From the NCBI GenBank assembly GCA_963748295.1, contig CAVVIH010000006.1, positions 496,001 through 560,000 of the forward strand: 64,000 nt of DNA. Reading direction: 5' to 3'. Below, piece by piece: positions 9,193 to 17,828 of this stretch; position 1 is the stretch's first letter, and every line of letters begins with the position of its first letter. The stretch is from CAVVIH01 sp963748295 (lineage in GTDB: Bacteria > Acidobacteriota > Vicinamibacteria > Vicinamibacterales > 2-12-FULL-66-21). A program made the position numbers and the translations under genes. The notes beneath the pieces are model-generated. The model saw only the letters and a program-made list of their open reading frames with translations. It ran no database searches and was not told the origin of the DNA.

Positions 9193-9654
9193 CTGCTGAC
9201 TCCAACGGTCTTCGAGCACACGCTGCTGATCTCGTGCGCGCCGACGCGCGTGATGGCGGCGTTCTTCGATCCGCAGGCGCTCGGGACCTGGTGGCAGGCG
9301 GCGCGATCGGTCACGACGCCGCGCCCGCTCGGCGTCTACGCGATCGAATGGGAGCCGTCGGCCAACCCGGACGAGGTGCTGGGGCGGCTCGGCGGCGTCT
9401 TTCACGGCACCGTGATGGAGTACCTCCCCGGCCGCGAGCTGTTCGTCGCCGACGCCTGGTGGATCGCACCCGATGGCGAGCCGCTCGGGCCGATGTCGCT
9501 CGAAGTCAGCTGCACGATGGACGGCCCCGCCTGCCGCCTGCGCGTTCGCCAGAGCGGTCCCGGGGACGGCCAGCGCTGGCGCCGCTACTTCGACGTGATC
9601 GCCCGCGGATGGATCTCGTCGCTCGCCGCACTCAAGAAGTATCTCGAAAATTAA
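9193..9654 (+). CDS. SRPBCC / AHSA1-like domain protein, unusual start
   Basis: A START-like hydrophobic-cavity fold of ~150 residues: VFEHTLLISCAPTRVMAAFF, then DPQALGTWWQAARSV, YLPGRELFVADAWW and a terminal helix ARGWISSLAALKKYL. The first beta-strand (FEHTLLISC) lies upstream of the first ordinary start codons (GTG 9247, ATG 9250), so starting there would delete part of the domain. CTG codons at 9193/9196 follow an AAGG site that overlaps the cytochrome stop. I therefore place a tentative CTG start at 9193; a lost ATG is an alternative. Ligand unknown. Confidence 0.6.
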   Translation: MLTPTVFEHTLLISCAPTRVMAAFFDPQALGTWWQAARSVTTPRPLGVYAIEWEPSANPDEVLGRLGGVFHGTVMEYLPGRELFVADAWWIAPDGEPLGPMSLEVSCTMDGPACRLRVRQSGPGDGQRWRRYFDVIARGWISSLAALKKYLEN

Positions 9655-9740
9655 GAAGTCGGAAAGTAAGAAGTAAGAACTAAGAAGTAAGAAGTAAATG
9701 CATTTTTGCTCTTAACTTCTTACTTCTTACTTCTTACTTC
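9655..9740. repeat. Period-7 array A1, inverted arms
   Basis: Five units of GAAGTAA or a one-base variant run from 9663 to 9697. A short A/T-rich loop with ATGCAT follows, then the complementary arm of TTACTTC units (9712-9740). The array starts at the stop codon of the SRPBCC gene and ends at the stop codon of pyk, filling the whole gap between convergent genes. It could form a ~28-bp stem and act as a two-way terminator. Confidence 0.85.
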
Positions 9741-9741
9741 C

Positions 9742-11157
9742 CTACATTCTTTGGACATTGAGAAAGTTGGTGTTGCCGTCGGCCGACTGCAATTCGGGGC
9801 TGACGTTGGCGAACACGACCAGCGAGCCGGCGTGAATGAGGCCGCGCCGGATCAGCTCCTCGCCAAGCGCGCGAGTTTCGAGCGCCGACGCGACGAACGG
9901 ATCGACGCCGCGGAGAATCGTCAGGCACGCGGCAACCCCGGGATCGAGCGTGGCGGCAATGATCCGGGCGGCGGGCCTCAGTGAGGACAGCAGGCGCGCG
10001 GTCTTGCCTTCGTTGGTCACCGCGACGATCGCATCGGCCTGGCCGGCGGTCGCCAGCGTCACCGCCCCCTCGCACAGCGCGCGGCCGTGCAGGCTGCCGA
10101 TCGGATCCCGGGCCGGCACGATGTGGTTCGCGGGCGCGATCGATTCGGCGTCGCGAATGACGATGTCGAGCGTCTGGACCGCGCGCACGGGATACGCACC
10201 CACCGCCGTTTCTCCCGCCAGCATGATCGCGTCGGCTCCCTCATCGACCGCGTTCGCGGCATCGCTCACCTCGGCGCGCGTGGGCCGGGGTTCCGTGCGC
10301 ATGGACTCGAACACCTGAGTGGCGAGAATGGCCGGACGGCCGAAGGTGCGCGCGTGCGCGATGATCTCCTTCTGGATGCGCGGCACCTGTTCCAGCGGCA
10401 TTTCGAGGCCGAGATCGCCGCGCGCGACCATCACCCCCTGCGCCTCGTGCAGGATGGCGTCGAGATTCTCGACCGCGGCGGGCCGCTCGATCTTGGCGAT
10501 GAGCGGCACCACGCGCTGCGCCTGCGCCATCACGTCGAGCGCCCGCCGCACGTCGTCCGCCGTCTGCACGAAGCTGAGCGCCACGAAGTCGACGCCCATC
10601 GCCAGGCCGAACCGCAGATCGTCCGCGTCCTTGTCGGTCACCGCCGAGGCGGGCAACCGCACGCCCGGCGCGTTGATGCCTTTGTGCGCGCCCAGGTCGC
10701 CGCCGTGGACGACCACGGTCTCGAGGTGATCGTCGTGCGATTCGGTCACCAGCAGCTCGATCCGGCCGTCGTCGAGCAGCAGGCGATCACCGTGCTTGGC
10801 TGACCGGATCAGGCCGGCAAACGGCGTGAAGATCGTGCCCGCTCTCGAGGGCTCGTCGCCGGCAGCGATCTTGACCGGCTGCGATGCCTCGAGGTGCAGC
10901 GGCGTGCTGCCGGCGAGCGGTCCGGTGCGAATCTTCGGCCCGCTCAGATCCTGCATGATGCCGACCTGGCGGCCGGCGCGCTCGGCGGCGGCGCGGATCG
11001 CGTTGTAGACCGTGTGATGCGACTCGTGCGTGCCGTGCGAGAAATTGAGGCGGAAGACGTCGACACCGGCGCCAATCAGCGCCTCGAGCGTCTGGAAGCT
11101 GCTGCTGGCCGGCCCGACGGTCGCGACGATCTTGGTGTGCCGCATGTTTCGTTTCAT
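9742..11157 (-). CDS. pyk: Pyruvate kinase
   Basis: Converts phosphoenolpyruvate and ADP to pyruvate and ATP in glycolysis. The 471-residue length is standard. Visible are the N-terminal KIVATVGPAS and FRLNFSHG, the B-domain lid around residues 75-160, the active-site signature IAKIERPAAVENLDAI with its catalytic Lys near 218, MVARGDLGLE binding metal, and the C-terminal allosteric domain. A second ATG four codons in (MRHTKIVATVGP) is an alternative start. The gene is 12 bases downstream of the alcohol dehydrogenase, probably in one transcript. Confidence 0.95.
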   Translation of the reverse strand: MKRNMRHTKIVATVGPASSSFQTLEALIGAGVDVFRLNFSHGTHESHHTVYNAIRAAAERAGRQVGIMQDLSGPKIRTGPLAGSTPLHLEASQPVKIAAGDEPSRAGTIFTPFAGLIRSAKHGDRLLLDDGRIELLVTESHDDHLETVVVHGGDLGAHKGINAPGVRLPASAVTDKDADDLRFGLAMGVDFVALSFVQTADDVRRALDVMAQAQRVVPLIAKIERPAAVENLDAILHEAQGVMVARGDLGLEMPLEQVPRIQKEIIAHARTFGRPAILATQVFESMRTEPRPTRAEVSDAANAVDEGADAIMLAGETAVGAYPVRAVQTLDIVIRDAESIAPANHIVPARDPIGSLHGRALCEGAVTLATAGQADAIVAVTNEGKTARLLSSLRPAARIIAATLDPGVAACLTILRGVDPFVASALETRALGEELIRRGLIHAGSLVVFANVSPELQSADGNTNFLNVQRM

Positions 11158-11169
11158 GGCGTAGAGGCC

Positions 11170-12274
11170 TCACGCCCACGGATCGACGAGCGCCTTGGGA
11201 ATGCGCATGGCTTCCGCGTCCGACAAGGCGTCGCCCAGCGACGCAAGCGGATAGGTCCGTTGTCCGATCGCGCGCCAGGGAACCTGCGACGCATGCCGTT
11301 CGAGCAGGCTGAGCGCGCGCAGGAAGTGTCCGGGGTCGCTGCCCCAGCAGCCGCGAATCTCGAGATGCTTGCGGTTGATCTGCCGGTGCGCGTTGATCGT
11401 GCTCGGGCCGACGTCGGTGTAGTGGCCGGCGACCACGTAGCGCCCACCGTCGCGGACGAGATTGAGCCCTTCTTCGATCGCGCGCGGCGAGCCGGCGGCC
11501 TCGATGGCGACGTCCACGCCTTCGCCGTGGGTTCGGCCGAGCACTTCGTCGAGCCGCCGATCGGCGGTCGTCGCATCGAGATCGAAGACTTCGTCCGCGC
11601 CCATCTGACGCGCGAGCTCGAGCCGTGCGGCGGGTGCGCCAATCACGAAGATGGACGAGGCGCCGCTGAGGCGTGCAAGCGCCACGGTGCTCAGCCCGAC
11701 CGCGCCAGCGCCCTGGACGAGCACCGTGTCGGCGGGCCGCAGCGCCGCGCGTTCGAGGATGTGCACCGCCGTCAGCAGTCCGCAGCCGCCGCCGATGTAG
11801 TCCTCGAAGCTCACCGCATCGGGGAGCTTCGCGATGCCGACGCCAGGCTCGAGGTAGATGTGCTGGGACCAGCCGCCGAACAGCCCTTCCGACGCCGAGT
11901 CGGTGATGCCGTAGACGCGGCGGGCGCTGCAGCGCGTCGGCGTGCGATGCACCGTGCAGGCCCGGCATTTCCCGCAGGTGCGATGGACGTCGAAGAACAC
12001 CGCGCGATCGCCCTCGGAGAGCGTGCTGCCGTCGATGCCGCGAATCGTTCCGCGGATCGATTCGAGAATACCGGCCGACACATGGCCTGGGATGATCGGG
12101 TAGGGAACACCCGCGAGACGTCCGTGCCACAGATGCACGTCCGTGCCGCACACTTCGGATCGCACCGTTCTGAGGAGTGCCGCGCCGCATCGGCAAATCC
12201 GGACGCGCGAATTCACGGATTTCGATCGGCTGCCTGGGCGCAGGCATCACGGCAGCCAGTATGCGGTCGTTCAA
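11170..12274 (-). CDS. Zinc-dependent alcohol dehydrogenase (MDR family), frameshifted at N-terminus
   Basis: A medium-chain dehydrogenase. Catalytic zinc Cys lies in RSEVCGTDVHLWHG and structural-zinc cysteines in CGKCRACTVHRTPTRC. The nucleotide site is VQGAGAVGLSTVALARL. Substrate is unknown. In the frame of the body the protein would begin within MNSRVRICRCGAALL and lack its first strands. The missing start, MPAPRQPIEIREFARPDLP, is in another frame; removing one base near 12187 joins it to GAALLRTVRSEV. TTG at 12274, ATG at 12246 or GTG at 12249 could initiate. It is upstream of pyk and divergent from a barrel gene 21 bases away. Confidence 0.8.
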
Positions 12275-12295
12275 TTCGTACGCTACCCTGTGGGA

Positions 12296-12991
12296 GTGCC
12301 GCTCCGGAAGGGCCAGCTTATCATTACGACGTTCTCGCTGCTCTCGGTGCTGCCGTCGATCGCATCCGCGCAGACGTATACCGAGCCGCAGCCACGGCGG
12401 CAGTTCGTCACCGTGAGCTACGACTGGCTCTACACCAACCCGCTGCATTTCGGCGATCATCCGGTCGGCGATCTCGTCGGCGGCGCGGTCGCATCGGCGC
12501 GGGGCAAGGATTACGACTACGAGACGCGCGACGGCGCGACGCGCATCGGCGTCGACGAGTTCAGCCGCCGCGGCAACGGTGTGGGTCTCACGGTGTATCC
12601 GTTCGGTCTCCGCACCGGCGCAACGCTCGGACTCCGCGGCAGCGTCGAGCAGCTGCCGACGATCTCGCTGACGATCGACGGTCCGGGTTCGCTCGACAGT
12701 TATGCACTGACCAACGCGCGCGCGTTCGACGCATCCGCCGGGCTCTTCGTCGCGGATCGCTCCGCCGGGTGGGGCGTTGGCAGCCACGCGTTCATCGCCG
12801 GCGGGATCGGACGCATTCGCAGCGACCTCAGCGACGGCCGCCGCTACTTCGCCGAAGCGGGCGGCGGCCTGACCTCCGGGCCGCTTGGCGTCGAGTTGTC
12901 GGTGAAATTCGCGTGGAATCGTCTGCCGGAGCCGGTGGAGCATCACTTCATGACCGTCCCCGTCACGATCCGCGGCACGGTGAGTTTCTGA
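12296..12991 (+). CDS. Predicted outer-membrane or periplasmic barrel protein
   Basis: A 231-residue exported protein. Starting at GTG 12296, the N-terminus is a signal peptide (ITTFSLLSVLPSIASA). It is followed by repeated amphipathic strands: QFVTVSYDWLYTNPLHFGD, GVGLTVYPFGLRTGATLGL, AFIAGGIGRIRSDL, GVELSVKFAWNRL. The C-terminus ends in RGTVSF with a terminal Phe, consistent with an outer-membrane barrel. GTG at 12290 is an equal alternative start. The stop overlaps the next ATG by four bases (ATGA), so translation is probably coupled. Function unknown. Confidence 0.6.
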   Translation: MPLRKGQLIITTFSLLSVLPSIASAQTYTEPQPRRQFVTVSYDWLYTNPLHFGDHPVGDLVGGAVASARGKDYDYETRDGATRIGVDEFSRRGNGVGLTVYPFGLRTGATLGLRGSVEQLPTISLTIDGPGSLDSYALTNARAFDASAGLFVADRSAGWGVGSHAFIAGGIGRIRSDLSDGRRYFAEAGGGLTSGPLGVELSVKFAWNRLPEPVEHHFMTVPVTIRGTVSF

Positions 12992-13146
12992 TGGCCACAC
13001 CCGTTCAGGCATGGCTCGCGGCGGCGATCGCCGACGCGCAGGCGCGCGGCCTTCCCGAGCTGAAGACGCTCCTCGAAACGCTCGCGCGATCGACCGAAGC
13101 GCTCCGCGCCGCGGACGAGCGGATCAGGCTGAGGGCGGAAAAGTGA
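12991..13146 (+). CDS. Small conserved hypothetical protein (51 aa)
   Basis: The ATG overlaps the stop of the preceding barrel gene (ATGA). The 51 residues form a compact, probably all-helical protein: PVQAWLAAAIADAQARGLPE, then LKTLLETLARSTEALRAAD. No signal peptide or membrane segment is present. The pattern of alternating Leu/Ala and charged residues argues for a true folded product rather than chance. Its stop codon lies within the start of a period-7 repeat array. Function unknown. Confidence 0.65.
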   Translation: MATPVQAWLAAAIADAQARGLPELKTLLETLARSTEALRAADERIRLRAEK

Positions 13147-13221
13147 GAAGTAAGAATTAAGAAGTAAGAAGTAAGAGGGAGCGCTTCACTTCTTACTTCT
13201 AACTTCTTACTTCTAACTTCC
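13144..13221. repeat. Period-7 array A2, inverted arms
   Basis: Units GAAGTAA/GAATTAA (13147-13174) face TTACTTC/TAACTTC units (13186-13220) across a short loop, the same sequence family as the array at 9655. It begins at the stop codon of the 51-residue protein and ends about nine bases before the amidase ATG, so here it separates two genes on the same strand. Confidence 0.85.
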
Positions 13222-13229
13222 ATATTCCT

Positions 13230-14622
13230 ATGACTTTTGAATTGCGGACGTCGAACTTCGAGCGTGACCTGCGCGCGATCGTCGAGGTCGCGCCGCTCGT
13301 CCGATCGGGCGCGCTGCTGCCGATCGATCTCGTCCGCAGCTGTCTCGATCAGATCGACGCGCGGCCGCATGTCAATGCCTTTACGACCGTGCTGCAGGAT
13401 AGCGCGCTGGACGAGGCGAAGCGCGCCGCCAGCGAGATCCGCGCGGGCCGCTGGCGCGGGCCGCTGCACGGCGTTCCCATCGCGGTCAAGGATCTGATCG
13501 ACGTGGCGGGCACGCGCACCACCTCGGGGTCCAAAGTGCCGTCGATCGAAGCGGCGGCCGACGCACCGGTCGTCAGAAGCCTTCGCGAAGCCGGCGCGAT
13601 CATCATCGGCAAGACGAACCTCCACGAGTTCGCGTTCGGCACCACCAGCGACGAATCGGCGTTCGGACCGGTCAGAAATCCGTTTGACGAGACGCGCTCC
13701 GCCGGCGGCTCGAGCGGCGGCTCGGCGGCGGCGCTCGCGACCGGCATGTGCTTTGGCGCGATCGGCACCGACACGGGCGGATCGATTCGCATCCCGTCAG
13801 CGGCGTGCGGAACGATCGGGCTCAAGCCGACCTTTGGCGAGCTGTCCACGGGCGGCGTCGTGCCGCTCAGCCCGTCGCTCGATCACGTCGGCCCGATGAC
13901 CCGGAGCGTCGCCGACGCCGCGGTGCTGCTGCAGGTGATGAAGGGCATGCAGCCGACCGGTCTGCTCGCCGCGCCGCGCCGCCTCGTGTTCGGGATCCCG
14001 CGATCGTTTTTCGCCGATCACGTGGACGAGGATGTGAGCCGCGCGCTCGAAGCAGCGCGCACGGCCCTCGCCGAAAACGGACACGAAGCGGTCGACGTCG
14101 AGATCGAGCACGCGAAGGCGACCGCCGACGTCTATCTCCACATCGTGCTGCCCGAGGCGTCGTGGTATCACACGCCGCTGCTCGAGCGGCATGCGTCGAG
14201 CTATTCGCCCGGCGTCCGATTGAGGCTCGAGATGGGCGGTTACGTACTGGCCGAGGATTACATCCGCGCGCTGAAGCTCAAGGAAGCGCTGACGCTGCGG
14301 GTCGATCGTGCGCTCGAAGGGTGCGATGCGCTGCTGCTGCCGTGCCTGCCGACCGCCGCGCCGCCGCTCGGCGCGACCACGGTGGAAATCAACGGCCGCA
14401 CCGAGGCCGGTGCGCGGGTCGATGCTGAGACTGACCCAGCTCTTCAATCTCACCGGCCATCCGGTCGTCGCGCTGCCCGCCGGCAACGGCCGCGACGGGA
14501 TGCCGCGCGGCATGCAGGTGGTCGGCATGCGGAACGGCACCGAGCGCCTGCTGGCCGTCGCCGCGGCCACCGCAAGTCAGATCTCCGGCGGCGCAGGATC
14601 CGTCGGCGGCGGAACCGGGTGA
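13230..14622 (+). CDS. Amidase signature family protein, frameshifted
   Basis: An amidase (GatA/AtzF-like fold) hydrolysing an unknown amide. The Ser-cisSer-Lys triad is in place: Lys in PIAVKDLIDVAG, the Gly/Ser-rich AGGSSGGSAAALA, and the nucleophile in DTGGSIRIPSAACG. The frame breaks near 14405: VEINGRTE should continue into PVRGSMLRLTQLFNLTG, obtained by dropping one G of a GG pair. The end is GMQVVGMRNGTERLLAVAAA. Corrected length is ~463 residues, normal for the family. No gatB or gatC is nearby, so a role as tRNA amidotransferase subunit is unlikely. Confidence 0.82.
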
Positions 14623-14741
14623 ATGTCCGGCGTTTCGGACGGATCCGCGTCCCCCGGCGGCAGGGGTCTGTTGACCGGCGGCGGCTGCTTGATCACGTCC
14701 GGCGCGTGTGGCGTATCGGGGAGCGGCGGGTGTTCTAACAT
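14577..14741 (-). CDS. Possible small proline-rich protein (54 aa)
   Basis: An antisense frame overlapping the last 46 bases of the amidase encodes 54 residues, of which about a third are proline (HPPLPDTPHAPDV, QPPPVNRPLPPGD, HPVPPPTDPAPPE). Most of it lies in the gap before the rhodanese gene, where nothing else explains the open frame. There is no convincing ribosome site. Proline-rich frames are common by chance in GC-rich DNA, so this is only a candidate. Confidence 0.25.
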   Translation of the reverse strand: MLEHPPLPDTPHAPDVIKQPPPVNRPLPPGDADPSETPDIHPVPPPTDPAPPEI

Positions 14742-14773
14742 ACAAGGCAACTTGCAAGTGGTGTTCCCGTGAC

Positions 14774-14809
14774 AAATCCCAAATCCCAAATCCCAAAGCC
14801 CAACTACCA
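14774..14809. repeat. Period-7 array B1
   Basis: Three perfect AAATCCC units followed by the variants AAAGCCC and AACTACC run up to the ATG of the rhodanese gene at 14810. There is no opposite arm here. It is the same sequence family as the array at 16690. It occupies the place where a ribosome site would be expected. Confidence 0.8.
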
Positions 14810-15256
14810 ATGATCAAGAATCTGACTGTCAAAGACGCACATCAGAAGCAGGCTGACGGTTACACCTACGTGGACGTGCGATCGATCCCCGAATTCGAGC
14901 AGGCCCATCCCGCGGGCGCGCTCAACGTGCCGCTGCTCCATCGCGACCCGGCCACCGGCCAGATGTCGCCGAATCCCGAGTTCGTCGAGGTGATGAAAGG
15001 CGCGTTCGCGCCCGACGCGAAACTGCTGATCGGATGCCAGGCCGGCGCGCGATCGGCGCATGCGGCGCAGCTTCTCTCGTCGGCAGGCTTCACCGACGTC
15101 ACCAACGTATTGGGCGGCTTCGGCGGCGCACGCGATCAGATGACCGGAGTGCGCGCGGAAGGATGGGTCCAGGCCGGCCTGCCGGTCGAAACCACCGCGG
15201 CGCCCGGCGCGACATACGCAGAAGTGCGCGCGCAGTCGGCAAGGGGAACGCGATAA
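14810..15256 (+). CDS. Single-domain rhodanese-like sulfurtransferase
   Basis: A 148-residue rhodanese domain that would carry a sulfane sulfur on cysteine. Visible are VDVRSIPEFEQAHPAGALNV, the active-site loop LIGCQAGARSAHAAQLL with the cysteine present, and NVLGGFGGA. Residues from ~115 form a short tail (VETTAAPGATYAEVRAQSA). The start at 14810 begins directly after an AAATCCC repeat array, with no Shine-Dalgarno. The alpha/beta hydrolase gene follows two bases after the stop, so the pair is probably one transcript. Sulfur acceptor unknown. Confidence 0.82.
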   Translation: MIKNLTVKDAHQKQADGYTYVDVRSIPEFEQAHPAGALNVPLLHRDPATGQMSPNPEFVEVMKGAFAPDAKLLIGCQAGARSAHAAQLLSSAGFTDVTNVLGGFGGARDQMTGVRAEGWVQAGLPVETTAAPGATYAEVRAQSARGTR

Positions 15257-15258
15257 CG

Positions 15259-16272
15259 GTGATCGCGCGGTTTTTTCACAACTGGGAGCGCCGGCTCGCA
15301 TCTGCCGCAACGGATCGCATGGAGCGGCCGTTCGAATGGGGGCTCGACTGGCTCGGACAGCAGGACGGCCACGGCGACGAGAGCGCGTGCCTCCAGCTCG
15401 AGCGCTGGGCCGACGCCGCCGTGAGCACGAGCGACGACTTCTATGCGCTCGAGCGGTGCACCTCGTACCAGCTCGCCGGTGACCGCCTCACGTTTCCAAG
15501 CGCGGTTGCAACGCCGCACCCCGAGAACAACATCGTGCGCGCCCGCTACTTTCCAAGCACCACTCCCGAGGGGAAGCGGCGTGCGGTGCTCGTCATGCCG
15601 CAATGGAACTCCGACGCGGAAGGCCACGTCGGGCTGTGCCGGCTGCTCAACGCGTTCAAGATCAGCGCGCTGCGACTGAGCCTGCCGTATCACGACGATC
15701 GCATGCCCCCCGAGCTGCGGCGCGCCGACTACATCGTCAGCGCCAATGTCGGGCGAACGGTGCAGGTCTGCCGCCAGGCCGTGCTCGATGCACGCCGGGC
15801 GATTCAGTGGCTCGCGTCAGAGGGCTACGAGTCGATCGGCATCCTCGGCACCAGTCTGGGCTCGTGCCTGTCGATGCTGACCGCCGCGCACGAACCGCTC
15901 GTGAAGACGGCCGCGCTGAATCACATTTCTCCGTACTTCGCCGACGTCGTCTGGGACGGCCTGTCGACTACGCACGTCCGCCGCACGCTCGACGGCCGGG
16001 TCGATCTGGATCGGCTGCGCCGCATCTGGATGCCGATCTCGCCGTTCCCCTATTTGAGCCGCCTGCAGGGCAAACGCCTGCTCCTCGTCTATGCGCGATA
16101 CGATCTGACGTTCCCCGTCGAGCTCTCGCGCATGCTGGTGCGGGAATTCGAGCGGCAGGGTGTCGCCCACGAGCTGACCGTCCTCCCCTGCGGCCACTAC
16201 AGCACGGGCGTGACACCGTTCAAGTGGATGGACGGCCTGGCACTGTCCCGCTTTCTCGCACGGAACCTCTGA
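15259..16272 (+). CDS. Alpha/beta hydrolase (ABHD18-like)
   Basis: A 337-residue hydrolase with the nucleophile elbow GILGTSLGSCLSML near residue 198 and a C-terminal LTVLPCGHYSTGVTPFKW carrying the likely catalytic His. The Asp is probably in YARYDLTFP. Its N-terminal half (ARFFHNWERRLASAATDRM, VMPQWNSDAEGHVGLCRLLN) matches the ABHD18/DUF2048-type hydrolases as I know them. No signal peptide is seen, so it is cytosolic. The GTG start at 15259 overlaps the spacer after the rhodanese stop, with AAGGGG upstream. Substrate unknown. Confidence 0.72.
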   Translation: MIARFFHNWERRLASAATDRMERPFEWGLDWLGQQDGHGDESACLQLERWADAAVSTSDDFYALERCTSYQLAGDRLTFPSAVATPHPENNIVRARYFPSTTPEGKRRAVLVMPQWNSDAEGHVGLCRLLNAFKISALRLSLPYHDDRMPPELRRADYIVSANVGRTVQVCRQAVLDARRAIQWLASEGYESIGILGTSLGSCLSMLTAAHEPLVKTAALNHISPYFADVVWDGLSTTHVRRTLDGRVDLDRLRRIWMPISPFPYLSRLQGKRLLLVYARYDLTFPVELSRMLVREFERQGVAHELTVLPCGHYSTGVTPFKWMDGLALSRFLARNL

Positions 16273-16465
16273 CTCGAAGAGGTTAACCAAAACCCCCGAA
16301 ACACGTTGTTAACGATCGGGCTGTATGCTCGTCAGAACGGACAGCCGGTTTGCGGCTGATGGCGGTTGGCCGGCGGTGGGTGACGCCGGGGGGAGGAACC
16401 CATCCGGAGCACACTCCGTCCAACTCACAGACCTGGACGCACGTTGTACACTTAGCTGGTTTCCT

Positions 16466-16669
16466 ATGTCTTTCGCGCGGCTCAGCCTCAGCCTTGTTGG
16501 CGTTGTCGGCGTTCTGGCGCTCGCGCTCGCCGGCGCCACGATCTGGCTGCTCGTGACTCAGCCGGTGACGGTTGCCGATGCCGTCTCGAGGGGCGAGGTG
16601 TCCCCGCTCGCCAGGGCGATTGCCGGAGCCCTCTACGACGCGCTTTCCGGCATCTTGAAATATCTGTAG
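16466..16669 (+). CDS. Small single-pass membrane protein (67 aa)
   Basis: The product has one strong transmembrane helix, SLVGVVGVLALALAGATIWL (residues 8-27), and a C-terminal amphipathic part (PLARAIAGALYDALSGIL) that may lie along the membrane. No family is recognised. The frame extends further upstream, but hydrophobic sequence and codon pattern begin at the ATG at 16466. Bases 16273-16465 in front of it hold no gene that I can support. It converges on the quinone oxidoreductase with a repeat array between. Confidence 0.5.
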   Translation: MSFARLSLSLVGVVGVLALALAGATIWLLVTQPVTVADAVSRGEVSPLARAIAGALYDALSGILKYL

Positions 16670-16689
16670 GCCGCTGGAGCGAGGCTCAG

Positions 16690-16779
16690 CTCCCAAACCC
16701 CAACTCCCGAATCCCAAATCCCAAATCCAAGGCTTTGGGTTGCCTGTTTTTGGGAATTGGGATTTGGGATTTGGGAGTT
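16690..16779. repeat. Period-7 array B2, inverted arms
   Basis: The left arm (16690-16730) is built of AAATCCC-type units, the right arm (16746-16779) of ATTTGGG units, with a 15-base loop. The right arm ends three bases before the stop codon of the quinone oxidoreductase. The site lies between convergent genes and could fold into a long hairpin on either strand. Confidence 0.85.
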
Positions 16780-16781
16780 AT

Positions 16782-17801
16782 CTAGGTCACCAGTACGATT
16801 TTTCCGAACTGCTCGCGTCCCTCGAGGCGGCGGTGCGCGCGCGCCGCCTCCGCCAGGGGCAGCACCTCGTCGACGACGGGAGTGAGGCGGCCGGAGAAGA
16901 AGTGCGGCACTGCCGCGAGCAGCTCCGCTTTGGCCCCCATGTAGGTTCCGTGCAGCGACAGCTGACGCGCGAAGAGGTGACGCAGATCGATCGCCGCGGC
17001 GCCGCCGGTTGTCGCGCCGCACGTCACCAGGCGTCCGCCGTTGGCGAGCGCGCGGACGCTACGCTCCCACGTCGCCTCGCCGACATGCTCGATGACGATG
17101 TCGACGCCGCGGCCGCTCGTCAGGGCGCGGCATTCCTTGCCGAAGTCCGAGCTGTAATGATCGAAGACCGCCGCCGCGCCGAGCGCCTTCGTGCGTTCGA
17201 GCTTCGATGGACCTGACGTCGCGAAGACGCGGGCGCCGTGCATGCGCGCGATTTGAATCGCCGCCTGTCCGACGCCGCTTCCACCGGCGAGCACCAGCAC
17301 GTCGTCACCCTCGCGAATGCGCGCGACGGTCACCAGCATGTGCCAGGCGGTGAGGAACGTCAGCGGAAAAGCGGCCGCCTCGACGAAGCCGATGTGATCC
17401 GGAATCGGAACCAGGTTCCCGGCTGGAACGGAGACGAGCTCCGCGTAGCCGCCGTCCGAGAGCAGCCCCAGCACGTCGTAGGAAGCGCAGAGGCTGTCGC
17501 GATCCTCGCGGCAGAAGCGGCAGGCGCCACAGCCCAGGCCCGGATGCACGAGGACGCGCTGTCCCGCCGGAATCGATCCGCCGCCGGCGTCGACGACTTC
17601 CCCCGAAACGTCGCTGCCGGAAATGTGCGGCAGCGGAATCCGCACGCGCGGAATCCCCTGGCGCTGCCACAAATCGAGATGATTGAGCGCGCAGCCGCGG
17701 ACGCGTACGATCGCCCGGCCGGGCGATGGAACCGGATCGGGGGCCTCCTCATACCGCAGAACCTCGGGGCCACCATGTTGGTGAAATCGTGCTGCGCGCA
17801 A
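16782..17801 (-). CDS. Zinc-binding alcohol dehydrogenase / quinone oxidoreductase (MDR family)
   Basis: A 339-residue medium-chain reductase. N-terminal MRAARFHQHGGPEVLRYEE is typical of the quinone-oxidoreductase branch. Structural-zinc-type cysteines are present in GLGCGACRFCREDRDSLC. The NAD(P) site is LVLAGGSGVGQAAIQIA, followed by ARVFATSGPSKLERTKALGA. The start is a TTG at 17801. It lies 27 bases downstream of the M16 peptidase pair and may share their transcript. Substrate cannot be predicted from sequence. Confidence 0.85.
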   Translation of the reverse strand: MRAARFHQHGGPEVLRYEEAPDPVPSPGRAIVRVRGCALNHLDLWQRQGIPRVRIPLPHISGSDVSGEVVDAGGGSIPAGQRVLVHPGLGCGACRFCREDRDSLCASYDVLGLLSDGGYAELVSVPAGNLVPIPDHIGFVEAAAFPLTFLTAWHMLVTVARIREGDDVLVLAGGSGVGQAAIQIARMHGARVFATSGPSKLERTKALGAAAVFDHYSSDFGKECRALTSGRGVDIVIEHVGEATWERSVRALANGGRLVTCGATTGGAAAIDLRHLFARQLSLHGTYMGAKAELLAAVPHFFSGRLTPVVDEVLPLAEAARAHRRLEGREQFGKIVLVT

Positions 17802-17828
17802 TCAGCTGTCGCTGTCAGCTCTTGGCTG

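Noticed and set aside
10787..13012. Open minus-strand frame of 741 codons across pyk, the dehydrogenase and the barrel gene
   Set aside because: It covers genes on both strands. Only the short segment near 12190-12274 is real: the N-terminus of the frameshifted alcohol dehydrogenase.
13230..14622. gatA subunit of tRNA amidotransferase
   Set aside because: No gatB/gatC nearby and the sequence fits general amidases; left without a symbol.
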